Part shown: positions 1 to 9,800 of the stretch, one piece after another
Layout: each line of letters starts with the position of its first letter
Position numbering within the stretch: the first letter of the stretch is position 1
From: an uncultured Gemmata sp.
GTDB taxonomy: Bacteria; Planctomycetota; Planctomycetia; Gemmatales; Gemmataceae
Length of the DNA: 64,000 nucleotides
NCBI GenBank assembly: GCA_937924775.1
Contig: CALDUT010000001.1
Span: forward strand, 1 to 64,000
Direction of reading: 5' to 3'
Notes under the pieces: model-generated
Databases searched by the model: none
What the model was told of the DNA's origin: nothing
Seen by the model: only the letters and a program-made list of their open reading frames with translations
Made by a program: the position numbers and the translations under genes

Positions 1-1
1 T

Positions 2-169
2 TTGCGGGACACGCCGCGGGATGCGGAGGTGTATGAGGTGTATTTGAAGAAGTTGTCGTCGCAGGAGAAGGAGATTGATGGTTTGACGGAGCGTCAGAAG
101 AAGCTGATGGATGAGGAGTTCAAGGCTCGCAAGAAGTACGAAGATTTCCTCAGCAACATCAGCGACTGA
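2..169 (+). CDS. C-terminal end of a coiled-coil protein (5' truncated by window)
   Basis: An open frame enters from the window edge and ends at TGA 167-169. The visible 55 residues are almost entirely charged and helical: Lys/Glu-rich, with the segments KKLSSQEKEIDGLTERQKKL and FKARKKYEDFLSNI, a typical coiled-coil tail. The ending resembles the C-terminus of some planctomycete DUF4139-type exported proteins, but 55 residues are too few to assign a family. A hairpin at 240-264 follows and probably ends its transcript. Confidence 0.6.
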   Translation: MRDTPRDAEVYEVYLKKLSSQEKEIDGLTERQKKLMDEEFKARKKYEDFLSNISD

Positions 170-239
170 GGGCCGATACGCACTCCCTCAGCCTGATCGG
201 CGGTTGATCGATCGTTCCTTCGCCCTCCGCCCAGCACTC

Positions 240-272
240 CGGCCCACATCCCGCGTGTGGGCCGTGTGTTTT
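240..272 (+). terminator. Probable intrinsic terminator after the truncated first gene
   Basis: Perfect 9-bp arms CGGCCCACA (240-248) and TGTGGGCCG (256-264) enclose a 7-nt loop and are followed by TGTGTTTT. It lies 70 bp past the stop of the first gene and before the convergent deacetylase gene. The T-run is short. Confidence 0.5.
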
Positions 273-339
273 CGATGCCTTTTCCGCCGCTGATGTAAAA
301 CGCTCAGAAGATGCCGAACCCTGACCAGCGCGGGATGTG

Positions 340-1533
340 TCAGACGACTTTCGCCCCCCCGATGTAGACGCTCTGCACGTTCAAGGTCTGATTGAGAACG
401 ACCAAGTCAGCCCGCTTACCGGCTTCCAAACTCCCGATTTCGCTCGCCTGCCCCAGAATCCGCGCTGGGGTGAGTGTGGCCATACGAATGGCTTCGGGCA
501 GTGGTATTCCCGCGGTGTGGTGCATCGTGCGAACCGCATGGTCCAGGCCCATCACACCGGAGGCCAGCGCAGAGCCATCGGCCGTCAGACCCACCCCATC
601 CTGCTTACGCACCCGCTGGCCACTGCCTTGCGCCCCAAACCAATACTGGCCATCGGGCTGATCGACTGCACGCATGGCATCGGTCACTAAGGCCAGCCGA
701 TCGGAGCCTTTCACTTTGTGGGCGAGGCGTAACAACTCCGGTGCCAGATGCTTGCCATCGGCGATCACTTCGGTGGTCAGTTCCTCGAAGTAGAGGGTTG
801 CTTCCATGACGCCGCCCCGCATGGGGTATGTTTGCGATTGCCGCAGCCGGGCCCGGTCCGACATCGCACAAAACAGGTGATCGACATGGCGGACCCCCCA
901 CTGCACCGCGGCTTCGACCTGGGCGAAGGTCGCGTGGCTGTGGCCGACGTTGAAGCGGACGCCGCGCGGGGCATAGGTGCGAACCAACCATTCGGCATTC
1001 GCAATTTCGGGAGCGATCGTCACCACCAGGGGCATGCTGGGGGCCGAACGCAAGAGTGATTCTGTGTTGTCGGCATCCGGAATGAGGAAGTCGTGATCGG
1101 GATGGCAGCCCCGCGCAGGGCGGGCGAAATACGGCCCATACAAATGACATCCGACGATTCGCGCCCCCTCGGATTTTCCCTCCAACAGATATTGACAAAT
1201 ATTCACAAACTGTACATATTGATCGTAGCGGGCCACGGTGCTGGTGGGGGTCAGACTTGTGGTCCCATGGCGTGCATGACAGCGACAAACGGTATGGAAC
1301 GCTTCCGGCGTACCATCCATGAAATCGGCTCCGTCGCCACCGTGAACGTGAAGATCCACAAAACCTGGTGCGAGGTACTGCCCTTGCAAATCGATGACTT
1401 CTGCCGCAGCCGTTGGGCCCGGATCACTCGGACCTACCGAGCGAATCCGCTCTTCAACCACTACCAGCGTACCATCCCGCACCAGCCGATCGGGCAGCAC
1501 CAGTGTGGCGTGTGTAAAAATCGTTTTTTTCAT
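340..1533 (-). CDS. nagA: N-acetylglucosamine-6-phosphate deacetylase-like amidohydrolase (variant metal site)
   Basis: The protein (397 aa) has the amidohydrolase-superfamily layout of NagA: a small N-terminal beta-sandwich half, the metal-binding HVH-type motif in VDLHVHGGDGADF (H62, H64), GHSHAT (H198), DHLFCAM (H219), the catalytic Asp in LVTDAM (D285) and a C-terminal sandwich return. NagA removes the acetyl group from GlcNAc-6-phosphate in cytoplasmic amino-sugar recycling. One departure is visible. The usual metal-ligand Glu in the LEGP motif is Tyr132 here (HLYGPYF), so metal binding or substrate may differ from E. coli NagA. It stands alone, divergent from the SDR gene, with no nagB or sugar kinase nearby. 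Confidence 0.8.
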   Translation of the reverse strand: MKKTIFTHATLVLPDRLVRDGTLVVVEERIRSVGPSDPGPTAAAEVIDLQGQYLAPGFVDLHVHGGDGADFMDGTPEAFHTVCRCHARHGTTSLTPTSTVARYDQYVQFVNICQYLLEGKSEGARIVGCHLYGPYFARPARGCHPDHDFLIPDADNTESLLRSAPSMPLVVTIAPEIANAEWLVRTYAPRGVRFNVGHSHATFAQVEAAVQWGVRHVDHLFCAMSDRARLRQSQTYPMRGGVMEATLYFEELTTEVIADGKHLAPELLRLAHKVKGSDRLALVTDAMRAVDQPDGQYWFGAQGSGQRVRKQDGVGLTADGSALASGVMGLDHAVRTMHHTAGIPLPEAIRMATLTPARILGQASEIGSLEAGKRADLVVLNQTLNVQSVYIGGAKVV

Positions 1534-1550
1534 CGTATTCTCACAAAATT

Positions 1551-1599
1551 ACTAGCCGACCCGCCCACAAGACGTGCCCCACATACCCACGCGGCTAGT
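1551..1599. repeat. Inverted repeat in the nagA-SDR divergent promoter region
   Basis: ACTAGCCG (1551-1558) and CGGCTAGT (1592-1599) are perfect 8-bp inverted arms separated by 33 bp, inside the 94-bp space between two divergent genes. They could be two half-sites of an operator or chance. Confidence 0.3.
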
Positions 1600-1627
1600 A
1601 GAACAACACTAGGGAGGAGGTGGAACG

Positions 1628-2503
1628 ATGGCACGCCGGAATTTACAGGGACTGCGGGTTTTGGTAACAGGAGCGTCGCAGGGAATCGGCCGGGCGCTGG
1701 TGGTCGAAGCGGCCCGTCGGGGCTGTCAAGTGCTGGCGGCCGCCCGTTCGCAACCATTGCTGGATGAATTGGCCACGGAAGTTCGCCGGAGAGGGGGGAT
1801 TGTGGAAACCGTGGTTGCCGATGTGACCAAGCGGGAAGATCGAGCCGCGATGGTCGCCGCCGCGACGCAGCACTTTCAGGGATTGGATGTTCTCATCAAC
1901 AATGCCGGCATCGGGGCAACCGGCCACTTTATGGATTCTGACCCGGAAATTCTCCGAAAAATCTTTGAAACGAACTTCTTTGGTCTTACGGAAACGACGC
2001 GGGTTTTCTTACCGTTACTAAAGCAAGGGACCACGCCGGCGATCGTGAATATCTCCTCGGTTGTTGGCAAGCGGGCGTTACCCGCTCGGTCGCTCTATTC
2101 CGCTAGCAAGTTCGCGGTCATGGGCTTCAGCGAAGCTATCCGCGCCGAACTGGCCAAAGATAATATTGACGTCATTGTTGTTTCCCCCGGGCTGACACAA
2201 ACGAACTTCTCGAAAAACATGTTGGAACAGAAGGCCAAAATGCAACTCGACCACCTGCGGGGGATGACGAGCGAAGAAGTGGCCGCAGCCACACTCCGCG
2301 CCCTCGAACGCGGCTCGCTCGATGTGACGCTCACCGTCCGTGGGAAATTGTTGGTTTTAGTGAACCGCTTCGCACCATGGATTATTGATTTCTTCGCCAA
2401 AAAGAAGGTGCGTGAACTGTTCGCGGATGAAATTGCCGAACGCCGGAAAAAACGCGCGGAAGCCGCCCAAACCCCTGCGACCATAGCCGAAGCCACAAAG
2501 TAG
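1628..2503 (+). CDS. SDR family NAD(P)-dependent oxidoreductase
   Basis: A 291-aa classical short-chain dehydrogenase/reductase. The N-terminal Rossmann fold carries TGASQGIGRA (about residues 15-24, TGxxxGxG cofactor motif), then NNAGIG, a catalytic Ser in the SSVVGKRALPARS stretch and YSASKFA (YxxxK). The C-terminal part is basic and Ala-rich (RKKRAEAAQ), possibly a disordered tail. The start is supported by a strong GGGAGGAGG ribosome site 7 bp upstream. Substrate cannot be told from sequence. It is a monocistronic unit that converges on the helix-hairpin-helix gene. Confidence 0.9.
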   Translation: MARRNLQGLRVLVTGASQGIGRALVVEAARRGCQVLAAARSQPLLDELATEVRRRGGIVETVVADVTKREDRAAMVAAATQHFQGLDVLINNAGIGATGHFMDSDPEILRKIFETNFFGLTETTRVFLPLLKQGTTPAIVNISSVVGKRALPARSLYSASKFAVMGFSEAIRAELAKDNIDVIVVSPGLTQTNFSKNMLEQKAKMQLDHLRGMTSEEVAAATLRALERGSLDVTLTVRGKLLVLVNRFAPWIIDFFAKKKVRELFADEIAERRKKRAEAAQTPATIAEATK

Positions 2504-2559
2504 GCAGCAACGCCACCCATTCGGGATAGTCCTTTTCACTCAATCACCCGCCCCCCGAC

Positions 2560-2609
2560 GGCCATGGGCGGTGCTGGCGACACCGGCCATCGGCGGTGCT
2601 GGCGACACC
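2560..2609. repeat. Two-copy 25-bp tandem repeat between convergent genes
   Basis: Two head-to-tail 25-bp copies (2560-2584 and 2585-2609) differ at one base. Each holds GGTG and CACC half-sites around CTGGCGA, so each could form a small stem. It lies between the 3' ends of the SDR and helix-hairpin-helix genes; function unknown. Confidence 0.6.
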
Positions 2610-2628
2610 GGCTGAACCTGTTTCTTTC

Positions 2629-3321
2629 TCAACGAACCACGACAAACGGGCGGAGTTTTTCAAGAGTTTTGGGGCCAATACCTTTGACGCGGTCCAAATC
2701 GTCGATGTGTTCAAACGGGCGAAGGGCACGGGCCGCGATGATATTCTGGGCTAACACCGGGCCGATTCCCGGCAGGCGTTGCAGCTCACTGGCACTGGCA
2801 GAATTCACATTGATGGGCGGCTCACCGGGCTGAACCTTCTTGACACCCGACGCTGGCAATAGCCGTGGGGGTGTCTCTGGGGTCGCCACAGCCAGAGAAG
2901 CGACCGGGGGGGCATGAGAAACCTTCGGTCCAGGATTACCCCCGACACAGACATACGGGCGCACATTCTCCAACGTGACAGGGCCGATTCCACGCACTTG
3001 CTGCAATTGCTCAACCGATTGAAACGAACCGTATTGCCGCCGGTGCTGCACAATATTCTCGGCTAACTTCGGTCCCAAACCAGGTACTTGGACAAGTTCG
3101 CATTCCCGAGCCGAATTCAGGTCAATTCGGGCCAAAGGAACCAATTCCGTCGGGCGGGCGGCCGTCCACCGAGGGCCATAACCGCGATAGAGCATCAGCC
3201 CCACCGCAATCACCACCATGACGGCCAAGAGGCTTTGCCCCCCCGGCGTCATCGCGGGGGAAGCGGCTCCAGGCGAAGAAGCCGCGGTCGGGGTGTTCGC
3301 GGCTGGGGTCAGCGGGTTCAT
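2629..3321 (-). CDS. ComEA-like membrane-anchored helix-hairpin-helix protein
   Basis: About 230 aa from an ATG at 3319-3321. A start 34 codons upstream is possible but would overlap the methyltransferase gene by 61 bp and would add a Cys-rich leader. An Ala/Pro/Thr-rich N-terminus precedes one membrane helix (LLAVMVVIAVGLML), followed by two ComEA-type double helix-hairpin-helix units: IDLNSARECELVQVPGLGPK with VRGIGPVTLENVRPY, and VNSASASELQRLPGIGPVLA with VKGIGPKTLEKLRPF. Such domains bind DNA non-specifically, and ComEA acts in DNA uptake on the outer face of the membrane. No ComEC or other competence gene is visible here. It follows the methyltransferase gene by about 41 bp. Confidence 0.8.
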   Translation of the reverse strand: MNPLTPAANTPTAASSPGAASPAMTPGGQSLLAVMVVIAVGLMLYRGYGPRWTAARPTELVPLARIDLNSARECELVQVPGLGPKLAENIVQHRRQYGSFQSVEQLQQVRGIGPVTLENVRPYVCVGGNPGPKVSHAPPVASLAVATPETPPRLLPASGVKKVQPGEPPINVNSASASELQRLPGIGPVLAQNIIAARALRPFEHIDDLDRVKGIGPKTLEKLRPFVVVR

Positions 3322-3362
3322 AGGTGTTGCACTATCAGCACAATCCGCACAACCGCAGCATT

Positions 3363-4133
3363 CTAACACGCACGCAGAACAATCACCATATACCGGCACC
3401 AGTTTTTTAACGACGGCCACCATTGTAGCAGTCGGTTATCCACGGCATCGAGGGTTGAAAGAAAGTGCGGCCAGGTCCCGAGCCGGCGGAGCATTCCGAG
3501 CAGTTGAAATCCGTATAACTCCATACGAGGGAAGAGTTGACGAAGCGGCTGGAGGGTACTGACGGTCAGTGGCTGTTCATCGGCGGTGCGATGCTTGCCG
3601 GGATAAGGCAGTAGAGCGCGGGCGAAACGCAAAAGAGGATTGCCCCCCCATGGCTCACAGAAGACCGCGACGCCCCCCGGCTTCAACACCCGCCGCAATT
3701 CCCGCCCCGCGGAGGCCACATCCAGATGATGCAGGATCGCGTTACCCCAAATCGCATCAAAGGTGGCGTCGGCAAACGGCAAGTCTTCACCATCAGCAAC
3801 GACACACTCCACAACCACGCCGTTGGCCACGGCCCGTTGCCGGGCTTCACGCACATATCCGGCAGACAAGTCACACGCGGTCACAATCGCACCAGCACGG
3901 GCCATCGTGACCGCGGCCATACCGTGGCCACAGCCATAGTCGAGTACGCATCGGCCGCGCAGATCGCCCAATTGCTCAAAGGCAAAGCGAACCCAGGTTT
4001 CATGATCCAGATACGCATTGGTATCGAAGAGGAGTTGGGCGGCCCCAGTGCGGAAGCTCTCCGCTCGTTGGGCGGCTTGCTGATCGTGGAAGAGTTGTTC
4101 GGCGTGGCGGCGGTCCGTGCCGGTCATGATCAT
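3363..4133 (-). CDS. Class I SAM-dependent methyltransferase (UbiE/UbiG-like)
   Basis: A 256-aa soluble protein with methyltransferase motif I VLDYGCGHGMAA (about residues 80-91), an acidic motif II (TACDLSAGYV), motif III/IV around VVADGEDLPFADATFDAIWG and post-motif LRRVLKPGGVAVFCEPWGG. The C-terminal third, rich in Leu, Trp and Arg, is probably a substrate-specific cap. GAGG lies 7 bp before the chosen ATG. Substrate is unknown. It is divergent from lysS and appears to be the first gene of a two-gene unit with the helix-hairpin-helix gene. Confidence 0.85.
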   Translation of the reverse strand: MIMTGTDRRHAEQLFHDQQAAQRAESFRTGAAQLLFDTNAYLDHETWVRFAFEQLGDLRGRCVLDYGCGHGMAAVTMARAGAIVTACDLSAGYVREARQRAVANGVVVECVVADGEDLPFADATFDAIWGNAILHHLDVASAGRELRRVLKPGGVAVFCEPWGGNPLLRFARALLPYPGKHRTADEQPLTVSTLQPLRQLFPRMELYGFQLLGMLRRLGTWPHFLSTLDAVDNRLLQWWPSLKNWCRYMVIVLRAC

Positions 4134-4465
4134 TTTTCTACCTCATTGAGTCCGGGAATGGTCGGATAGGTACTCCCCTAGGTGTACGCCGCGAACGCCC
4201 CGCCCACCAGCCCCACCCGCCAAAGCCACACCCCATGAAGGATTGCGGCTTGGCGTGCGGGTTTCCTCCATGGGCTATCTCCCCGCAAGTCCAACACCTA
4301 TAAGCTGTAAGTTAACAAGAACGACGCCCCAGATGGGAAAATGGCACGAGTTCCGCCCAAGTTTCATGACGGGCGAACATGTCTGCCAGGTTCCGGTGTA
4401 CTTGGGGAGTCTTGTGGCTACAACGCCAACACCGAATTTTCTTGCCAACCCCAGGACGCTCGACC
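4134..4465. other. Divergent intergenic region, methyltransferase / lysS
   Basis: About 330 bp hold the two opposing promoters. I found no tRNA, T-box leader, convincing sigma-70 hexamer pair or conserved small ORF. An open frame continuous with lysS runs back to 4379, but its first 29 codons look non-native (Cys/Trp/Arg-rich, no family resemblance). Confidence 0.4.
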
Positions 4466-6028
4466 GTGGCCGACGAACGACATGATTTCTCCGAAGTTCG
4501 CTTGGAAAAATTGCGTGCCCTCGAAGCATTGGGTATCGACCCGTGGGGGCACCGGTTCGATGGTGTCATGCCGATTGCCGAAGTGGTGAAGCTAGACGCT
4601 GATTTGCCCGAGGATCAGCGGCCCCGCGTGCGGGTCGCCGGGCGTATCGTCAGCCGCCGGCAATCGGGGAAGCTCTACTTCCTGGATATTAAGGATTGTT
4701 CCGGGGAACCCACCATTCGCGAACTCAAAAGCGAACGGGAAAGCGAAATTCAAGGTGTACCCGACCTCACCAGCCGGATTCAGGTGATGGTTGGGCAAAA
4801 GCAAGTCGGCGAAACCGGTTGGGCCATCGCCCAGCTTCTCGACCTGGGCGACCTCATCGGTATCGACGGCACTTTCGGCAAATCCAAACGCGGCGAATTG
4901 TCGATTTTCGCAACTCAACTCACGTTCCTCACCAAATCCCTCGAACCCCACCCCGACAAATGGGGCGGCATGCAAGACGAAGACTACCGCTTGCGACACC
5001 GTTACCTCGATCTCACACACAACCCCGAAACACTCGATCGGGCCAAAAAACGCGTGAAGGTGATCCGCACGATTCGCAACTACCTCGATAACCTCGGTTT
5101 CCTGGAGGTGGAAACCCCGACACTCCACGCCATCGCCGGTGGAGCCGCCGCCCGACCGTTCCGAACCCACCACAACGCCCTCGACATCGACCTCTACATG
5201 CGGATCGCCTTGGAATTGCCTCTCAAAAAGCTCCTCGTTGGTGGGCTCGACAAAGTGTATGAACTGGGCCGCGTCTTCCGCAACGAAGGCATCAGCCGTC
5301 GCCATAATCCCGAATTCACCATGCTCGAGCTGTACCAAGCTTATGGCGATCTTTTCACCATGATGGAACTCACCGAAGGGCTGATTGTCGCCTGCGTCGA
5401 TGCCCTCGGCGGCAGCCGGCAGTTGCCCTATGGCGAGGCCCTGGTGAACTTCACCCCGCCCTTCCAACGAGCGCAATATGCCGACCTCTTCCGCACCCAT
5501 GTGGGCTGCGACATGTTCGACGAAGTCGCCGTTCGCGCCGCCGCCCGCGCCGCGGGAATCGCTCTGGAAACAACACCAGAACGGCCTGGAGAGGCTCGCA
5601 TCACCAAGGAACACGATGTTTTAGTCCACGAGCTCTTTGAGGAACTCGTCGAAGAGCATCTGGAAGGGCCCATCTTCGTCTACAACTACCCCGCGGCCCT
5701 CTGCCCCCTGACCAAACGCTCGCGCACCGATCCGCGGATTGCTGAACGCTTCGAACTGTACGTTCGCTCCATGGAACTTGCCAACGCCTACACGGAATTG
5801 AATGATCCTATCACACAAGAACAAACGTTCTCACGACAATTGGCCGGGTTATCGGAAGAAGATTCTATGGCGAAAATGGATCGCGACTTCATCCGGGCCC
5901 TGCGACACGGCATGCCCCCCGCCGGCGGCTTGGGCATCGGCATCGACCGGCTTGTCATGCTCCTGACGAACACACCAACCATCCGCGATGTCATCCTGTT
6001 CCCGCTGCTCAGGCCAGAGTCCAAGTGA
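4466..6028 (+). CDS. lysS: Lysyl-tRNA synthetase, class II
   Basis: About 520 aa from a GTG at 4466 with AGGA at 4453-4456. The frame is open to 4379, but the protein is homologous to LysRS only from VADERHDFSEVRLEKL. It has an N-terminal OB-fold anticodon-binding domain (RVRVAGRIVSRRQSGKLYFLDIKD), then the class II catalytic domain: motif 1 region (NYLDNLGFLEVETPTL), motif 2 (FRNEGISRRHNPEFTMLE) and motif 3 (GGLGIGIDRLVMLLT). It attaches lysine to tRNA-Lys in the cytoplasm. Length and motif order match bacterial LysS. It is single-copy in the window and followed by a GC-rich hairpin at 6037-6066. Confidence 0.95.
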   Translation: MADERHDFSEVRLEKLRALEALGIDPWGHRFDGVMPIAEVVKLDADLPEDQRPRVRVAGRIVSRRQSGKLYFLDIKDCSGEPTIRELKSERESEIQGVPDLTSRIQVMVGQKQVGETGWAIAQLLDLGDLIGIDGTFGKSKRGELSIFATQLTFLTKSLEPHPDKWGGMQDEDYRLRHRYLDLTHNPETLDRAKKRVKVIRTIRNYLDNLGFLEVETPTLHAIAGGAAARPFRTHHNALDIDLYMRIALELPLKKLLVGGLDKVYELGRVFRNEGISRRHNPEFTMLELYQAYGDLFTMMELTEGLIVACVDALGGSRQLPYGEALVNFTPPFQRAQYADLFRTHVGCDMFDEVAVRAAARAAGIALETTPERPGEARITKEHDVLVHELFEELVEEHLEGPIFVYNYPAALCPLTKRSRTDPRIAERFELYVRSMELANAYTELNDPITQEQTFSRQLAGLSEEDSMAKMDRDFIRALRHGMPPAGGLGIGIDRLVMLLTNTPTIRDVILFPLLRPESK

Positions 6029-6036
6029 CGTAATGG

Positions 6037-6066
6037 GGCCGTTGCGATGTCTCCTGTCGCACGGCC
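6037..6066 (+). terminator. Candidate terminator hairpin after lysS
   Basis: GGCCG-T-TGCGA (6037-6047) pairs with TCGCA-CGGCC (6057-6066) around a 9-nt loop, starting 9 bp after the lysS stop. No T-run follows, so termination is inferred from position only. Confidence 0.35.
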
Positions 6067-6260
6067 ACAATGGCAACTGTGTATGAGGTACGACCAAAGC
6101 TTTTGGAGCTTGCCGGAGGAGTTTGGCTAGCCCAACAACTCAGTGACCGCCACTGATCGGCGCAGAATTCCGCGTAATCAACGCTGCTGCGACTTTCTCG
6201 CAAACGCCCGTGGCGGGAGTGAACCAAGAGAACGGATCACATCTGTAGCAGGCCGTGTGA

Positions 6261-6512
6261 ACTGCCAGAACACCGTTCAAAACCTATCATTATCCCCACC
6301 AAGTTCCAACCATCACATTCCAAGTCTGGCCGCGCTTCAAGGATTGCACCCCACGTGTTCCCCAAACGCCCTGCGACGCGGGCCTGACAGTCGGCGTGCC
6401 CGATGGTTCTGTCCGCACTTTGGCATCATCACTTTGGCATCATATTGCTGCAAGCACTTTCTGGAGTGCCGTGACGCCGGCAGGGGGTGAAGTGCTGGGC
6501 AGCGACTGGTAA
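6261..6512 (+). pseudogene. Decayed 3' fragment of a DUF1559 pseudopilin-like gene
   Basis: This stretch is open from after a TGA at 6258-6260 to TAA 6510-6512 and has no start codon context. Its last 65 codons read like the C-terminus of a DUF1559 protein: VPDGSVRTL, then [17 protein letters not shown]-stop. The intact DUF1559 gene at 54824 ends with LGDGSVRTV and [17 protein letters not shown]. The expected Asp/Gly-rich (H-x9-DG type) end is therefore present, but the pilin-like N-terminus (FTLIELL...) and the middle are absent upstream, where all frames are interrupted. I read it as a relic of a lost family member. Confidence 0.75.
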
Positions 6513-6892
6513 CCGCAACCTTGCCCAGGCAATTCATACTCTGTAATACCAAATCGCACAGCGCGGTGAAAAAAATGTGCCTGACCATTCAGTCTTAGCA
6601 CCGCAATTGCGGAGTTTTAACAGCCTACTTGGCAGAGAGTTAGGCACGCCACGCGAGCAAACGCAACTCGAGATCCACGCAAAATCTCCCCCCTCCTGGA
6701 CGTTGAGAAAGCGGAGAATTTTTGGGACGAAAACATTGACGCTCCCCCCGGCCTGGGAGAATATGAATAACCGCGGGTTGGCTTCCCCCTCAACCGCGTG
6801 CTGCCACGGTCGAACGTCACCACCACCGCCCGCGATTTCACCCGTGCCCACCTTGCTTTTGTCGTTAAATCGGCGCTAGGAGTTGCACACCG
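6513..6892. other. Intergenic region before the TPR gene
   Basis: About 380 bp without a credible gene; short frames here lack homology-like composition. It must hold the promoter of the TPR gene. An AGGAG at 6878-6882 serves the ATG at 6893. Confidence 0.4.
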
Positions 6893-9800
6893 ATGCTCAG
6901 CCTCCTCACCCGTGGTTGTTCCGCTTGGCTTGGGTTCATACTCACGGCCAGCTTGGTGGCTGCACAAGCCGATCCAAACCAACAGGCCGAAACGATCCTC
7001 AACGCCGGACGTAAAGCCTACAACGACGGCAATCCTCAGTTCGCGGCCGAGCGCTTTACAGAAGTTCTGAACAAATTCGGGAACACCCAATGGGCCACCG
7101 ACGCCCGCTATGGTCTCGGTTTGGCGCTGCTAGAGCTTCCGAATCCTGATTACACCAAGGCCCTCGAATACTTCACTAATGTAATAAACGATGTAAACTT
7201 TCCCAGCCGGGCGTATGCCCTTTACTACGCCGCGATCTGCCACCGCGGCCTGGGGCTGAAAGAATACGCTGAAGGCTTGGCAAAACCGCAGGAAATGCCG
7301 CAACGTAGCCAAACGGCCGCCAGTAAGTTCGCCGAAGCCCTCAAACTGCTCAGCCAGTCGCGGGAAGCGTTCGAGAAGAGTAACAATGCCGAATGGGCCA
7401 CCCGTGTCCGCTGCGACATCGCGGAAATGCAATTGCGGCTCAACAAACCCCAGGACGCGCGCACCGCCGTGGAACCGCTGGTGAAAGACCCCCAGTACGC
7501 CACCAGCAAATACCGGCCGTTGGGGTTGTATTATCACGGGACCGCGGCGTTTCTGATGAATGACCTCGCGACGGCCGCCAAATCGCTAGGGCTCCTCACC
7601 CCCTACGATCAGCCGTTTGGCCCCCACGCCCGATATCTGCGGGGGCGAATCCATATGGCGGATGGAGAGAATGCAGAAGCGGCTCTCTGTTTTGATGCCG
7701 TCGTTACCGACTATGCCAAACAGAAGGCCGCTGCGATGGAGGCGTTGAAACAACCTAACAACTTCAAGAATAATCCGTGGGAAAAAACGCGCCTGGAGGC
7801 CCTCGCCCAAGGGCCGGTGCCCGATTACGTCGCCGGCAGTGTATTCTACGCCGCTAGCTTGAATTATGAAGCTGGCCAATTCGCGGAAGCTCTTAGCAAA
7901 TTCGAACGTTTCCTGAAAGATTACGCCACCTCCCCCCTTAAAGACGATGCCCTGTTGCGGCTTGGCTTTTGCCAAGTCCAAATGCGGCAATGGGATGCGG
8001 CGATCAAAACGCTGCAACCGCTCACCCACCATCCTCGCCTGGCCGATCAAGCCCTCCTGTGGCTGGGGAAAGCCCAGGCCGAACAAGCGGCCGCGGTGGA
8101 GCCCAATAACCCAAATCTCAAAGCACAAACGTATACAAATGCCATCAACACCCTACGCAGCGCCGCCGAAAAGGCCAACCGACCCGAACCGGACGCCAAA
8201 ACCCGCCGCGGTCACATTCTGCTGGAACTGGCCGATACTCAACTGGCCGCCCATCGCCCCCAAGAAGCCGCCGCGACCTACGAACTCATCCAAAACGAGA
8301 AACTCCTGCCTCACAAAACCGAAGAAGTACTGCAACGGCTGATCACGGCGTATCACCTCGCCGGCGATTGGGCCAAGTCAGAAGCCCGCATTGCCGCCTT
8401 CCAAAAGCAATTCCCTGACAGCCCGCTTCTGCCGCTGGTGTTATTCCGCGGTGCGGAGAACAGCTATGCCAAAGCGGAGCTGCTGGCCAAACAGAACAAA
8501 CCCGCGGAAGCCAAAACTGCGTTTGCCGAAGCCGAAAAGCAATATGCCGCTCTCGTGGAGAAGTTCCCGGAATTTGAGAAAGTCCACCGCGCCCGCTTCG
8601 CCCAGGCCATGTGCTGGATGGCCAATCACGACTACGAAAAAGCCATCCGCGCCTTAGAAGCCATTCCCGCCCCCAATCGCACGGGGGAACTGGCAAGCGT
8701 TCCATATGTTCTGGCGGTTTGCCAGCTGCGCACCGCCCCCGTCAAGGCCGACGATGCCCTGCAAGACAACATCCTGCGCGAAAAGCTCACCGCGGCCATC
8801 AGCCTGCTCGATGGTTTCATCGCGGCCCATCCGAAAGCCGAACAAACCCCGGATGCGTTGGTGAAACTCGGCCATAGCTATAAACGCCTGGCCCTGCAAC
8901 TGCCCCCGGGCAACGAACGCAACGACCTGCTCAACAAGGCCCGAGCCACCCTTGAACGGCTGCTGCGGGAATTCCCGCAATCGGACAGCCTCGGGGAAGC
9001 CACTCTCGAACGGGCCAAAGTCCTCGTGGCGCAGGGCGACCGCAACGGAGCCATCAATGCCCTGCGCGGATTTGCCAACGACCCCCTGCAAAAGTCGCCG
9101 GTCGCGGCGTTCGCCATGATCTATTGCGGCAGCTTGTTACGAGAACAGAACCAACCGGCAGAAGCTGGGAAAATCCTGCAACAGGCCCGTGAGAAGTTGG
9201 AAAACACTCTGGGCGCGCGCCACGAGCACGACACCGTGGCCCTGTTGCGCTATCACCATGGTATAGCGCTTCAGGAAAGCCAAAAACTGGCAGAAGCCCG
9301 GGTCGCCTTCGAACAAGCCCTGCAAGCCGCCCCCCGCTCGCCGCTCGCCGTCGAAGCCACGCTGCGCCTGCTTTCGGCCCAAACCGAGGAGCGGAAGCAG
9401 AAACTCACCGAGCTCGAGAAACAAAAGAAACCCGGTCTGACCCCCCAACAACTGGCCGCCATCGACGCGTCAATTCGTAACCTCCACAACGAATTGGTCC
9501 ATCTGGGCCAATTGTTCGAGCAACGGGCCGACCAATACCGTACCGACTATCCCAACAGTGAAACCCGGGCCCGGATGCTCTACGAAGCGGCCTGGATTTA
9601 CCGCACCACCCAAAGCGATCCGGTTCCCGCCTATCGGAAACTGATTGTGCAATTTCCGGACCTGTCGCTGGCGGTGGAAGCCCGGTTGGAGTTGGCCGAA
9701 TGGCTGGCCGATCGCGGCCACAACGATGAGGTGATTCCTCTTCTGAAAGCCGCCATTGATGCGGAACCCACGGATCAGCCCACACCGCCAGAAACCCTCG

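Noticed and set aside
4592-5614. 340-codon open frame on the minus strand opposite lysS
   Set aside because: It is a mirror of lysS codon bias. Its composition (Gly/Glu/Val-rich, no domain motifs) does not look like a protein, and lysS is certain.
6070-6260. Short frames after lysS as a small gene
   Set aside because: Each is under 60 codons, lacks a ribosome site and shows no resemblance to a known protein.
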